Below, piece by piece: positions 12,395 to 24,434 of a stretch of DNA of 64,000 nt (within the stretch, counting starts at the first letter, position 1; the number at the start of each line of letters is the position of its first letter). A program made the translations under genes and the position numbers. Source of the DNA: Chamaecrista fasciculata (Eukaryota; Streptophyta; Magnoliopsida; Fabales; Fabaceae); contig QANZ01007292.1 of NCBI GenBank assembly GCA_003254925.1, forward strand, positions 105,780 to 169,779, given 5' to 3'. Below the pieces are notes generated by a model. The model made no database searches. It was not told where the DNA came from and saw nothing but the letters and a program-made list of their open reading frames with translations.

Positions 12395-12556
12395 TANGCT
12401 CAAAATCTTGAAAACCGCAGCCCAACCCAAACCACAGCGGGCTCAACTTTTTGAACCAAAACCAACCCGCCAGCCCAACCCAAACCAACCCAAACTAGTG
12501 AGTTGGGTTGGTTTTAGTGGGTTGGCGGATTGGCCTAACCCAATGAACACCCCTAA
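12395..12556. mobile_element. hAT-like MITE (gggttgggtt type)
   Basis: Arms of cagcccaaccc / gggttggttttagtggg form an inverted repeat and the right end is tgaacacccct, a common end of plant hAT MITEs. The left end has an N. Related to 13114-13463. Confidence 0.6.
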
Positions 12557-13113
12557 AATTTTCCATCCAAACATTAACAGAGTTGCCACATCATTTTAAA
12601 AATACTAATTAAATAATCCACATAAAAAAATCGCCAAGTCAATATGGCACATTGAATCTTCTTCAAACATTAAAAAAGAACCTTCATTTTGGTAAAAGGT
12701 TAGATGCATGAATCTTTTCATCTGGGCAAATTAAAAGACACCCCATCTTCATCTTCACTTTGGTGTCTGGTCATCGGAATCTGAACCCTTCGCCTTCTTC
12801 AGACAGAGAATTGGTTTCCTTGTCACATTTGAAAACTTAAGGGGTTTTTTTGCACATCAACCAAAGTTGAACGGGGTTCTTTGCATTTTCGCCTTTATTT
12901 TTCTTTTCACTCAAAATTCGGTCCTGAGTCTTTTAATTTGTGTTGGACCTGAAGATGAAAACCAAACGTCGTGTCTGCCAAAATTTATTATTTTCATTAG
13001 TTTTCTGTCTTCCTTCAATTGTAGAGTTAACTGATTTTACTTTTTATGTTTTCCCAAGCTAATATAGACTCTACGTAAATTAATCAAGTACATCCATGTC
13101 CATTTCATCTATT
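12557..13113. other. Intergenic, no supported feature
   Basis: No gene. Contains words such as gaacggggttctttgcatttt like the outer arms of the palindromic elements elsewhere, but no facing arm. Confidence 0.4.
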
Positions 13114-13463
13114 TAGGGTGAGGAGGATTGGGGCGGGTTGAGGGGAAATCCCAGCCCAACCCGCACATCAATCTGCGGGTTGGGTTTTATGATTTTTAAA
13201 ACTCAACCCGAACCAACCCAACCCGCAGAGTTGCGGGTTGAGTTGGGTTGAACTCGCGGGTTGAGTTTGTAATTTTTTTTATAATNTGCGGGCTCGCCGG
13301 TTGGGTTGAAAAACTCCAAACCCGCAACCCAACCCGCAAGTGTGCGGGTTGAGAATTTTGAACCCAAACCAACCCGCGAACCCAAACCAACCCAACCCAT
13401 AGCTGCGGGTTGGGTTGGTTTCTGCGAGCTCGCGGGTTGGCGGGTTGGTTTGCTCACCCCTTA
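13114..13463. mobile_element. hAT-like MITE with gggttgggtt arms
   Basis: Ends are tagggtgagga and tgctcacccctta, imperfect inverted repeats. The interior is made of gcgggttgggtt and its complement. Overlapping open frames on both strands here are by-products of this low-complexity, palindromic sequence. Confidence 0.65.
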
Positions 13464-13831
13464 TACATATTGGTCCCAAATAAATCTTGACTATTTTATT
13501 GTCATCAAATTTCTCTCGAGATTAAGCATGTCAATTAATTATTCAATTTATAATTTATTCATTATGTCACTGTAGTCAAGCATGTACTATTTGTTTATCC
13601 CATGACCATATATATATATTAGGCCATCAACGAAGTTACGATATGAACGTTTTAAATTACAAATCAAAACAGAAAACATTATAGATTTGCCAAACTCCAA
13701 ACATTACAAGGAAAAACAAATTATTGTACAACTCAAACAAGGAAATTTTTTTAAAAAGAAATTACAAACAATTTTTTTTCATAAAAAAAAGAGTACAATT
13801 TCACAAGAAAAATCACAAACAAGTCTTTTCT
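13464..13831. other. 3' flank of the minus-strand gene
   Basis: AT-rich; probably includes the 3' untranslated region of the gene that ends at 13832. No separate feature seen. Confidence 0.4.
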
Positions 13832-14974
13832 TCAAGGTTGAGCCGTTTTGTTCTTTTCTTGTAACTCAAAGTCTTTCAACTCGTTCTCTGTTTTACAGAG
13901 AGATAGCTGTTTCTCTAACACTTTCTTTTCCAACTCACCACGTTTTAACTTCTTTTCCATCTCCTTTAATTGATTCTTATAGAAAGACAAGTCTTTCTCC
14001 TTATTTGGCGGCTCTCTTTCTTTCTCCTTTATCCCCGTTTCTCCTATACCTCCCTCATCAAAAATCCCATTTGCACCTAAGGGAAATATGATTTTAGTGA
14101 TGGGTTGAGGTTGATTCACATCATAATAATATATAGAGCCCCATATAGCAGAATTAGAGGTACGAATTCCATACTTAGACCAAGGGAAACGAGGAAGTAT
14201 TTTGTTATAATACCCACCTCTTCCTCTTCTTTTATCAGAAGAAGGATCTCCGGTATAAAACAAACACCATCCATTACGATTTACCATCACTTGACGCCCC
14301 AACAACTCATCACGTAATGTTGTCAACTTCTTACCTTGCAGTGCAAAACCATTTATCTCAAGTTTAGCCTTTTGAAAGTGATTGATCTGCCCGACCAATT
14401 GAACACTTATTATGGTTCCAGCAGGACTATTAACTTTCCACAAAAATATTGGACCATTATCGTACTTGCAACTCAAAAATAGATCATCACATGACAAACT
14501 AATCACTTGGGATTTGTCGACATTTGGGTCTGATACCTCATTTTCGGGTGAGAAATTGACCTCATACTTGTCGTATTTTGGTAACTCAATTTTAAAATCA
14601 TTCCACTCAGCATCAGGGTTTGGTAAGGTAACTTTATATTTTGACCAATCGAAGTGATCATAAAGTCGGTAAAAGGCCTCATCGTTTGCCATTTTAGCTG
14701 TATATGCTAAACAAAAACCATTACGATTCACCACTATACCTCGTACCCAGAGTTCCTCTGTCAATTTTTGCAACTTGTCACCACCAATAACAACTCTATA
14801 GACTTCCAATTCATCAGAAACATACAATTCACTGTTATTATTGCCCAAACCCTCCCAATACAAATATTTTTTTTGGTCGCGAAAATGTATTTCTCTTACT
14901 CGTAAGGAAAGACCGTTGTCTCCTTCAACAGCATCAAGATAATAACTGCTCTTGGTGAGAGTGAATTTTGCCAT
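13832..14974 (-). CDS. 380-residue two-domain protein with C-terminal coiled coil, function unknown
   Basis: I do not recognise the family. The protein has two related halves: residues about 1-150 and 151-305. Shared signatures are a K-L-x-x-L-x-x-E/D-L-stretch followed by V-V/M-V-N-R-N-G-F/W-C-L-x-Y-T (residues 68-92 and 215-241) and F/P-W-S-K-Y (108-113 and 263-268), at the same spacing. Residues about 318-375 are rich in K/E/L with heptad spacing, a likely coiled coil. No signal peptide or membrane segment. The start chosen is the first ATG (MAKFTL); the frame is open 10 codons further but with no ATG, and a splice acceptor (TTACAG) lies at about 15012. A non-coding first exon probably ends at 16222 (donor GTGAGT on the minus strand), where upstream sequence is duplicated at 1130-1640. 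Confidence 0.75.
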   Translation of the reverse strand: MAKFTLTKSSYYLDAVEGDNGLSLRVREIHFRDQKKYLYWEGLGNNNSELYVSDELEVYRVVIGGDKLQKLTEELWVRGIVVNRNGFCLAYTAKMANDEAFYRLYDHFDWSKYKVTLPNPDAEWNDFKIELPKYDKYEVNFSPENEVSDPNVDKSQVISLSCDDLFLSCKYDNGPIFLWKVNSPAGTIISVQLVGQINHFQKAKLEINGFALQGKKLTTLRDELLGRQVMVNRNGWCLFYTGDPSSDKRRGRGGYYNKILPRFPWSKYGIRTSNSAIWGSIYYYDVNQPQPITKIIFPLGANGIFDEGGIGETGIKEKEREPPNKEKDLSFYKNQLKEMEKKLKRGELEKKVLEKQLSLCKTENELKDFELQEKNKTAQP

Positions 14975-16320
14975 TTTGCGAAATGGGATAGTAAGTTTCC
15001 ACACTGCACACCTGTAAGCATAAAATACAAAATGAACCTTTAATTAGATTTTTGTAATTTTTAATCTTACAAATTTTCAACAGTTAGTAATTCAAAATAC
15101 TTAATTTAAAATTTTTGGGTTGATTAATTATAGTATTAAATTAGGTCAAAACTTCATTTTGGTTCTCAAACTACAAGGTCAATTTTATTTTGGTTCTAAG
15201 ACTATTCTTTATTCCGTTTTCGTCTTCGAACTATGGGGTCAATTTTATTTTATTCCTAAAATTATTTTTTGTTCTAATTTAGTTTCTAAAATGTGTTTTT
15301 GTCTGATTTCTACTGTTATTTTTAACTTGGACAACTGAGATGGACTATTTCTTACTAATATGTGTATTGATAAATGAGTTAATAAAGAGAGAAAAAAAAA
15401 CTTCATTCTTAATCACAAATTAAAGATAAATTCGTAGTTGATTTTTCATTCAAAGAGCAAAAATTTTTCTTTCCCAAAATAAATCAACTTAAAAAATATT
15501 TTATTAGCATTTCTACACTCAAAATATTATGTACTAATATTGAATAGTTGGTTATTTATTATATATTTTATTTTATATATATCACTTTTTGTATTATTCC
15601 CAAATATATATGGATATATAGCATGGTCTATATGACTTTGTGATTTTCTAATAGTTGATCTTCTAAATTATATACAATTATATATATATATAATCACTCA
15701 TAAATAAAAAAATTATAAAAAATGTTTTTAGCTTGTCCATGTAATCTATCCGTATAATTTCTCTCACTCTATATATTTTAAAATATTTTTAAATTGTTTT
15801 TTTTAATGGACTATCAGGCACAGATTATTTCTATTTTCTCTGCATTTTTACATCACTTTCTATTGAATTGACAGAGTGGAATCAGAAAAACTAAATAAAA
15901 CACCGATCTAAATTTCCATATATATATATATATATATAATACTAATACTAATAAGTACAAATGACGAAAATACTAAAACCATCTAAGGGATGCACGAAGC
16001 CCCGATCTTGAATTTATAAAATGATCTAGGATACATTGTAAAATTAAATTTAGAGAGTAACAGTAAAAGGGAACGCCAAATATATATTTGCCAAATTAAA
16101 AACAATTAGAAGATGTAATTTGAAGGTACGTAGAAAATGTTAATGAAATGAAATGTAGAAGTTTTTGAGCAAAAAAAAAAAAGAAATGTAGAAGTTGAAG
16201 AGAGTGAAAGGGAAAACTCACAGTTTGAAGCTTTGAATGTTGTGAGGAGACAAAGCAATTATATTGTATTTGGTGAAACAAATTATGGGATGGAGAAGAG
16301 GTTGGTTCAAACACCAAAAG
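14975..16320 (-). other. Probable intron and 5' untranslated exon of the two-domain gene
   Basis: Inferred from splice signals: acceptor TTACAG near 15012 and donor AAACT|GTGAGT at 16222 on the minus strand. The intron of about 1.2 kb holds half of a ggttct-type palindromic element (15134-15345) and TA-rich microsatellite runs near 15920. Transcription start is not determined. Confidence 0.4.
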
Positions 16321-16540
16321 CTTAATTTACTCACTAATTAAGACTTACGAGATCTAATTAATTGAATGCTAAAACTAATGGAATGCTTTTCTATTTATAG
16401 GCCAAATTGTTGATTTCAGAGCACTCTTCTTTGTATGTATACGTAAATAAAATATATTCCTTAAGAGGTGCACATCACATGCATCAATCTAATCAAATAC
16501 TTAGAATTCAATTAATCAATCAAATAATTCATTGATAAAA
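15955..16540 (-). promoter_or_regulatory. 5' region of the two-domain gene, duplicated at 1130-1640
   Basis: Contains the inferred first exon and the upstream promoter on the minus strand. The same block occurs, diverged, at 1130-1640. On the minus strand a TATA-like TATAAATAG lies near 16393-16402, upstream of the inferred exon. Confidence 0.45.
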
Positions 16541-17124
16541 TTTTCCTTCTCATAAAACTATTAATCTTTGTTGACTTGACTTGAAGCTGAACATGGAGAA
16601 CTCTCTGTTATTTGACTTGAAGGCTTCAAGTTGAAGCTGAACATGACCAAATACTGCGTCTACTAGAATTTAAGGTTTTTATTAGTTTTTTCTTCCTTCT
16701 AAACTGAGGTTTTGGCGTTTTGCCAATCTTACAGGGGAAAAAAAAATTGAAACTAGATTTTCTTAACTATAATTAAGTTGTATATTATATCTCATTAATT
16801 ATTAAACTTAGTAAATAAATTCCTTTCTATAATTTTTTTTTCATATTCCTTTCTATAATTTAGTTACAAATAATTCCTGAAAGAACTATAAAGTCTAGCA
16901 ACAGAGTTACAAATACTCTATTAAACTTTCACAATTTTTCAAATTTTAACATCTTTAAATTAGTTTTCTTCTTGCTTTTTAGTAGAGGATGAAGACTTTT
17001 AAAAGTTAATTGATTAGGTATATGAAAAAAGGATGTAGAAATTAGTTAAGAAAGTTAGATCACTGGAGGTGTGAAAATAGAGTTAAATATAAGATTGTAA
17101 AATCTTGTTTGTTGAACTTTACAA
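16541..17124. other. Intergenic, no supported feature
   Basis: AT-rich. A short imperfect direct repeat of ttgacttgaagctgaacatg occurs near 16575 and 16630 (second copy interrupted). No gene. Confidence 0.4.
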
Positions 17125-17415
17125 GGTCAAAGGGTCATTTTGGTCCTAAATGTATGTCTTAATGTTTATTTTGATCTTTTATGTTTTAAAATGTTCAAAT
17201 TGGTCATAAATATTGGTAAAATATTTCATTTTGGTCCCAAACTAAGGAATATGATCATATTTAATTTCTTTTGTTTCAAGTTCGAATGTGATGAGTTTAG
17301 AGCTACATATTGTTCTTAAAGAGTACTTTCTCTATTTTGTTGGGGTCATCAACAAACAAGGTCAAATTGATCCTAAAAGTATCGCTCATTTCAAGACCAA
17401 AATGATCCTTCGACC
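17125..17415. mobile_element. Palindromic ggtcc element with conserved inner motif
   Basis: Ends GGTCAAAGGGTCATTTTGGTC and, inverted, GACCAAAATGATCCTTCGACC. The centre (17250-17306) carries, on the minus strand, the same inner motif seen in the elements at 40421, 50725 and 62445 (TAGCTCTAAAC-then-GAACTTGAAAC). No clear target-site duplication. Confidence 0.65.
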
Positions 17416-18106
17416 AATTTTACTATATAATTTAAAGTGAGTATTGCAATTGTAATTAAACCATATACGGAGGAGAGTTTTTGCTAAATTTGATAGTTTT
17501 GAGAGTTATTTGCACCATAGTTATTGAAGATGGTATTGCATTTTTTTCATTTTACTTAAGTAGAAGATAATAAATTCAATTAATAAAATCTATCTTAAGA
17601 GATAATAAATCCAAATTTGTTTAGATTTAACAATAAAAGATGCTTTTCTAGCCAGAACTAGCCATTAAATGCTATAATAATATTCAAATTTAGAATCACA
17701 TTACATTTATCATTTGATGGGACTATGGAATCTCCCTCTATGGCATTCATGATTGGATGGATGATCTCCTTTTGTATTCGGATTCTATGGCTCATTAGAA
17801 ACTTTAGTTGAATGGGATCAGATCTTTTAAATTTTCTTTCTCTATATATTTTTTATGGAGTTAGAGAGAGAAAAGAAGAAGAAGAGAGAAAATATGAAAT
17901 TCATGAAATAAAAATATGTAAAATTATATTTTCTCTTTCTCTCTCTTCTTTTCTCTTCCTTTCTCTCTCATATCACAGGATACCAAAGTGTCATGTTTCA
18001 AATCACAGAGTACTAAAGTGAAATATGGTCAAACCACAAGATACCAAAGTGTAATTTATCCTTATTTTAAAATAATCGATGAAAGTTCNCCATTTGATTC
18101 CTCCAT
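17416..18106. other. Intergenic, no supported feature
   Basis: No gene. Near 17975-18060 there are spaced accaaagtg words of the gataccaaagtg type, a truncated arm of the ggtacc elements. Confidence 0.4.
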
Positions 18107-18369
18107 TTGATTCCTCCTCACACATTACTCTTATTTTTTATTATAGTATTTAATTTTTTCCTCTTTCTATTAGTATATATGAAGAAAGTTGTTAAAGTTA
18201 TCTTGGAAGAAGACATGTTTACTCCTTACTTTTTTGAGTGTATAAGAGATATAATTATTCTCTACATCTCTAATTGTATGGGAGAGCACTCTCTCTACTT
18301 ATTCTTTGTAATTAGTATGAGAGTTCGGAGATATTGGCATATTGCTTTGATTGGATTTGATGTATTCGA

Positions 18370-18595
18370 GATCGTGAAGAATGTTAACCTTTGTGGTGTT
18401 GGTTACCATTGGAATTGTTCTACACTCTTGGATGATTTTCTCTACTCTTTGATTGCATTTCTTATGGTGACTTTTTCTGCTATTAGCAGATCTTCTAAAC
18501 TTGCTGCGGATTGGCTAGCAAAAAGAGTTTCTCGGAGGATGTGCCTCATTAGTTGGGTCTCTGCACCTCCATCCTCTTTTTTTCATTTATGAAAG
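18370..18595 (+). pseudogene. RNase H-like domain fragment of a LINE
   Basis: The plus frame ends with SRSSKLAADWLAKRVSRR…WVSAPPSSFFHL. The (A/V)ADWLAK block followed by W-x-x-x-PP-S is the usual C-terminus of the RNase H domain in plant LINEs and their relatives. Only this end is recognisable; the upstream part of the same open frame (from 18107) has no domain features. No poly-A tail was identified. Weak but specific. Confidence 0.45.
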
Positions 18596-18840
18596 TTGGA
18601 TCGGTTAACTCCTTCAGCGACATCTAACTCTTCAGGCATTGGATAAATGTATCTCCTAAGTGTTTCTTCTTCTTTATTTTATTTTTCTTTTCATTGTAAT
18701 GGCCAAAAAAAAGTATTTTTTCTTTTTTTTTTTATTCTTCCTTTCTCTTTATAACTTCACAAAAAATGCACGATGAGGGAACTCAAAGATCGAAACCCAA
18801 AAAATTTGAACTACACGGATTAAATGGTGTATTTGAAGAC

Positions 18841-19069
18841 ATGGGCCAAAGCCCATTAAAACAAAGCCCACTCCTATATACAAGAAAAACCCAATAACGG
18901 CCCACCTTAATAAAGAATATCAACCGCTGAATCATGTGGATCATTTCTAAGCCGTCCGATCAATCCACCCGTTCGTTCTATAAGAAAAGTCTCCTTGCGC
19001 CGATTTTTCTACTCACACTCCACTGTTACCAGTTACCACCATCTTCTTCTACTTAGGGTTTTAGGGTTA
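18841..19069 (+). promoter_or_regulatory. Site II / TATA / telo-box promoter of a snoRNA host gene
   Basis: Site II-type elements ATGGGCC (18841), GCCCAT (18851), GCCCAC (18866) and GGCCCACC (18899) are followed by TATAAGA at 18979-18985 and two telo-box motifs in reverse, TTAGGGTT and TTAGGGTTA (19053-19069). This combination is established for plant ribosomal-protein and snoRNA genes. Transcription probably starts shortly after 19005. Confidence 0.7.
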
Positions 19070-19384
19070 CCCTCCTTTCTCAACTGAAATCGCTGGCGAT
19101 TATTAACTTTTATTTTGCCTCCTCAATTTTTATCACACATGCTTCATCATCTAGTCTCTGGATCTGGGATTTTGTATCTCGTTTCTGTTTGACTCGTTCC
19201 CTTGAAGCAAAATTAATCGTGTTGCTTTGTCAAATCTCGCTCGCAACTTTTTTTTTTCTCTGTTGCGTTGTGAGGACGCTTTAGCAGCTATATTTTTTCC
19301 ATGATGATGAATATGCCTTTTGCTTTCTGTGTTTTTTGTTTTGTGTTTTGTTCTTCATTATTGGGAGTACCGAGTATGTTATAC

Positions 19385-19468
19385 TCAACGGTGATGAGCC
19401 TTACAGACCTGTAATGATTTGCGGATGTGATCGCAATCGTTATTGAACATCTAAGGGACTGAGTTTTA
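19385..19468 (+). ncRNA. Box C/D snoRNA directed at 18S rRNA
   Basis: Box C GTGATGA at 19391-19397 and box D CTGA at 19459-19462. The guide just upstream of box D, AACATCTAAGGG, is the exact complement of the plant 18S rRNA stretch CCCTTAGATGTT (recalled from memory); the fifth-nucleotide rule points at the first U after CCC, the region methylated under human U61 guidance. A second stretch, ACAGACCTGT (19402-19411), is complementary to the neighbouring 18S stretch ACAGGTCTGT. The terminal stem is short (AAC/GTT). Length about 80 nt is typical. It lies downstream of a telo-box promoter and probably within an intron or polycistronic precursor. Confidence 0.75.
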
Positions 19469-19729
19469 TGTTTTACTCCCAGAATCTACACTGCCGATTA
19501 TCGCTTGTGAGATTTGAATATTGAATTGTGAATATCATCGATTTTCTTTCCATTTGAATATATTGTGTGTAGTTTATCGTTTTGGATCGAAATTGGTTTT
19601 TCCTTCTGAAATTCAGGTTTTCTATACCTTTTTCTGAAAATTGGTAGTCAATTATTTGTCTTTTATTATCTTATAATTATATGAGTGTGTGTTATGAATA
19701 TTATATATATGTATATATATTCTTACTAC

Positions 19730-19816
19730 ATCAGGTGATGAAATTGGAAAATCTTAGGACACCTTCCTACACAGCACACATTGCTGTGGATGAGAATGAA
19801 TTTTCCATGCTGATGA
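19730..19816 (+). ncRNA. Box C/D snoRNA, probable 25S rRNA guide
   Basis: Box C GTGATGA at 19735-19741 and box D CTGA at 19810-19813, with a five-base-pair terminal stem CATCA/TGATG. A degenerate C' box (GGATGAG) lies at about 19788. An internal segment ATCTTAGGACACCT (19749-19763) is complementary over 14 nt to the 25S rRNA stretch AGGTGTCCTAAGAT (recalled from memory), upstream of a degenerate D' box. The box D guide (AATTTTCCATG) target is unknown to me. Same strand and probably same transcript as the snoRNA at 19385. Confidence 0.6.
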
Positions 19817-20000
19817 TGTTAAGAGTTAAGATTATTAGCTGCATTTATTTGATTCTTTTTATGCAATTCAATCTTGTTTGAGTCGTTGTTTGTGCAATAA
19901 CGCCGTTGAATTGTTGTTTTCTTACAGTTGGAATGTTCTTGGCTGCTGCAAGTTGCATTATCTCTGCCATGAAATTTGGTCTGAATAATCAATGGATATT

Positions 20001-21117
20001 CTTTTGTTGATTGCTTTCTCTACTGTATTATTGAGATTCTCTAATCGAGTCCTCAGTTTCTTCTTTATTATTTGGTCACTCATATTTCATGGAACTCCGT
20101 ATTGAGATTTATTTGCGCAAATGGTCAATTTTACTATCAAGATTACTGGTTCAAATTGGTTGTTCTAGGGAGGTTCAGTTTAAATTGTCAAGTTGATCTA
20201 ATTTGACTTGAGTCATATGAGTTTACTCAAAATAGGATAGACTTTGAATCGAGAAATTGTCAATGTATTTTATGTTTTGCCGCTGTTTTGCTCCTAAAAT
20301 GTACAATCTACCAAAATATATTAGTAAAAGAAACCTTATTTTAACCATTTCATTAATGCCATGAGAACTTATATCTTGGTCAAAAAATTTACAGATCCAT
20401 CATTTACAAAAAACTTTACAGATTTAACGCAAGTCTTGGTCTTCGCTTAATACAAATAGTCGTCTCAATCCCTTCGTGTCAACTTTATCCTTTTTCACAT
20501 TTTTAACTTTGAGGAGAATGTGAAAGGTATAGAAGTTGAATCTTTGTCATTATTAAATCAGTGTTGATCAAAATCTCTCATCTTAAAAGTTTACAGAATG
20601 TGAAAGGTATAGAAGTTGAATCTTTGTCATTTACCTTTTGGTGTTTTTGCTACTGTACTGCTGTTATGGACCTTTGTTGTGTTTAATATATTTCCTTTCT
20701 ACGAAAAAAAAAGGTGTTAATTAACATTTAACAGTCTCAACATAAATATTTAACATTCACGTTACTATATCAAATATAATGTATCAAATATAATGGAGAA
20801 CTGATATTTGTTATTTTTGAAGACTAAATTGAATGTTTCTATGATTCAGTGTGTTAACTTTTTCTCAAGTTTTAATTTTTTATTCCCTATATTTTTTAAT
20901 AAAATATTTTAATTTTTGAACGTTTAGATATTAGTGTCTATTATTTAAATTTGTCATAGAAGAGTGTGTTTCTATGATTTTGAGTTTTTTTTTTCTATTA
21001 ATCTTTATTTATAGTTCTATTTTGGTCCTTAATAATTTTTTATTTTGTTTCGATCCTTAATATTTTCTAAAAGTTTTAGAATTGGTCCATAACTATTAAA
21101 TATNTGAAGACAAATCT
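20001..21117. other. Intergenic with a 36-bp direct repeat
   Basis: The word gaatgtgaaaggtatagaag and the following ttgaatctttgtcatt occur at about 20516 and 20595, a perfect 36-bp repeat with 80-bp spacing. Half of a ggtcc element lies near 21015-21100. No gene. Confidence 0.6.
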
Positions 21118-21349
21118 AAAATAAAAAAAAAAAGTTAAGATATATAATTACACCAAATTCAAAGTTTAGGGATGAAAAGCGTATTTTTTTCCCAAATTAA
21201 TATTCAAAATTTGAAAGGTAAAATGGTTTCTATTAGGTGGAGAGAGGATTGCTCCTGTTTGTTGTTTTAACAATTAGACAAAACACTACAACCAGCAATC
21301 AGTTGTTAGTCTAGTCAATTAGAATACTCACCTCAGCCACCTGTAAGAG
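21118..21349 (+). pseudogene. Duplicated tRNA-Glu upstream region with decayed tRNA 5' half
   Basis: 21118-21298 aligns with 22090-22240, and 21299-21349 aligns with the first two thirds of the intact tRNA-Glu (tcagttgttagtctagt against tccgttgtagtctagt; agaatactca against aggatactcg). The T arm with the B box is gone and the acceptor and anticodon stems cannot pair, so this copy is dead. It is an old local duplication, 0.95 kb upstream of the functional tRNA. Confidence 0.65.
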
Positions 21350-21389
21350 TTTTAATATTGTCATTATAATTAATCATCTTTCAACACGT

Positions 21390-21597
21390 TCATGGTATGT
21401 ATCATCTCGTCGAAAGAGTTGGGCCCCGGGATTCACCAAGATCAGGGTATGCCTCCAGGTTCTGTGAGAGTTTACAGAGTTACTTATTTATTGCCTACCT
21501 ACAAGGCCCTCAAATTGGCAGGATTCGAACTCACGACCTCATAAGTTATGAGTTGACTTCTTACCAATTAGGACAATTTTTGTTGGCAAAAAAAAAT
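21390..21597 (-). mobile_element. tRNA-derived SINE, copy 1
   Basis: On the minus strand it starts near TTGCCAACAAAAATTGTCC, with an A-box-like TGTCCTAATTGG and B box GAGTTCGAATCC, then a body with TGGAGGCAT…CTTGGTGA. The same arrangement and words occur at 62644-62844. The small open frame at 21397-21600 is a by-product. Confidence 0.65.
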
Positions 21598-22240
21598 TAA
21601 AAATTTTGATCATCATCATAAATTATAAGAAGGTAAAACTTCATTAGCACAGTGAAACTAACTTTATCTCTTTTTGTGTTAAAACTAATCCAACCATAAA
21701 TTTTGTTCAAAAAAAATCAACCATAAATGAAGCTATAAATAAAAATAAGTCATAGATGATTTATTAACTTGTGAATCTAGCTTTGATTAAACCTATTTTA
21801 ATTAATCTTTCAATATGTGTATTTCATATTGGCTCAAAAGTATAAAAATATAAACAAATCTTTATCATGACCATCACAAATTATACAAGTTATACACAGG
21901 GCACAATAATATTATTGGCTTTCTGCGGTACTGCATTGGTGCAATACTGCAGAGTATCCTCTCTTGAATTTTTGCATATTTAAACGAATTCATCAATAAA
22001 TAAAAGGTACAAATAAAAATAAATCTCACATACATCACATGTTATATATATTTACTCATATGTTTAAGCTTTAAAAGTTAAGTTGGTAATTCCAAATTAA
22101 AATAAAAACTTCAGATATATAATTATACCACATTCCAAGTTTAAAACGAAAAACATATGTTCCCCCATTAATATTTATTTTAGTTGGATAAAAAAGGCTT
22201 CATTGTGTTATTATTGCAACATAGACTCCCTAATCAGCAA
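21598..22240. other. Intergenic upstream of tRNA-Glu
   Basis: AT-rich; 22090-22240 is the partner of the duplicated segment at 21118-21298. Nothing else seen. Confidence 0.5.
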
Positions 22241-22312
22241 TCCGTTGTAGTCTAGTTGGTTAGGATACTCGGCTCTCACCCGAGAGACCCGGGTTCGATT
22301 CCCGGCAACGGA
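22241..22312 (+). tRNA. tRNA-Glu (anticodon CTC)
   Basis: A complete 72-nt cloverleaf: acceptor TCCGTTG pairs with CAACGGA; anticodon stem CTCGG/CCGAG closes a loop with anticodon CTC at 22275-22277; T arm CCGGGTTCGATTCCCGG is intact. No intron. CCA is not encoded, as usual in nuclei. A T-run (22317-22321) follows as Pol III terminator. It decodes GAG codons. Confidence 0.97.
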
Positions 22313-22399
22313 ATACTTTTTCTTCCATTTTTATTTAGTAGGGTCATTATCGTCTTTTTAATTTTGACCTGAGGACATTATCGTCTTCTTGCAGTGCTA

Positions 22400-22408
22400 A
22401 AACCCTAA
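22400..22408 (+). promoter_or_regulatory. Telo-box AAACCCTAA of RPL11
   Basis: Lies 107 bases before the RPL11 start codon. This motif is a known element near the transcription start of plant translation-machinery genes; its role here is inferred from position. Confidence 0.65.
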
Positions 22409-22514
22409 CAAGCCGCAAGAACAATATCAGCGTCTCTCGTTGCTCCCATTTCATCTTCATCGTTTTCAAATCTCGATCTTACCTCTTCATATTCTCACCT
22501 TACTCTGTATCATC

Positions 22515-24434
<1,920 letters not shown>

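Larger units (their letters stand above)
19070..20000 (+). ncRNA. Probable snoRNA host transcript
   Basis: Downstream of the promoter at 18841-19069 no long conserved reading frame exists, but two box C/D snoRNAs do, and a good splice acceptor (tttcttacag) at about 19917-19926 precedes a GC-richer exon-like stretch. This fits a non-coding host gene whose introns yield snoRNAs, or a polycistronic snoRNA transcript. Exon limits are inferred and approximate. Confidence 0.5.

Noticed and set aside
13196-13575. Overlapping open frames on both strands, N/P/T/Q-rich
   Set aside because: They come from the gggttgggtt interior of a MITE and lack any domain.
14105-14657. Plus-strand frames inside the two-domain gene
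   Set aside because: Antisense shadows of the 380-residue minus-strand protein.
17812-18021. 69-residue plus-strand frame
   Set aside because: Low-complexity K/E/S/L sequence from GA/CT tracts; no homology cue.
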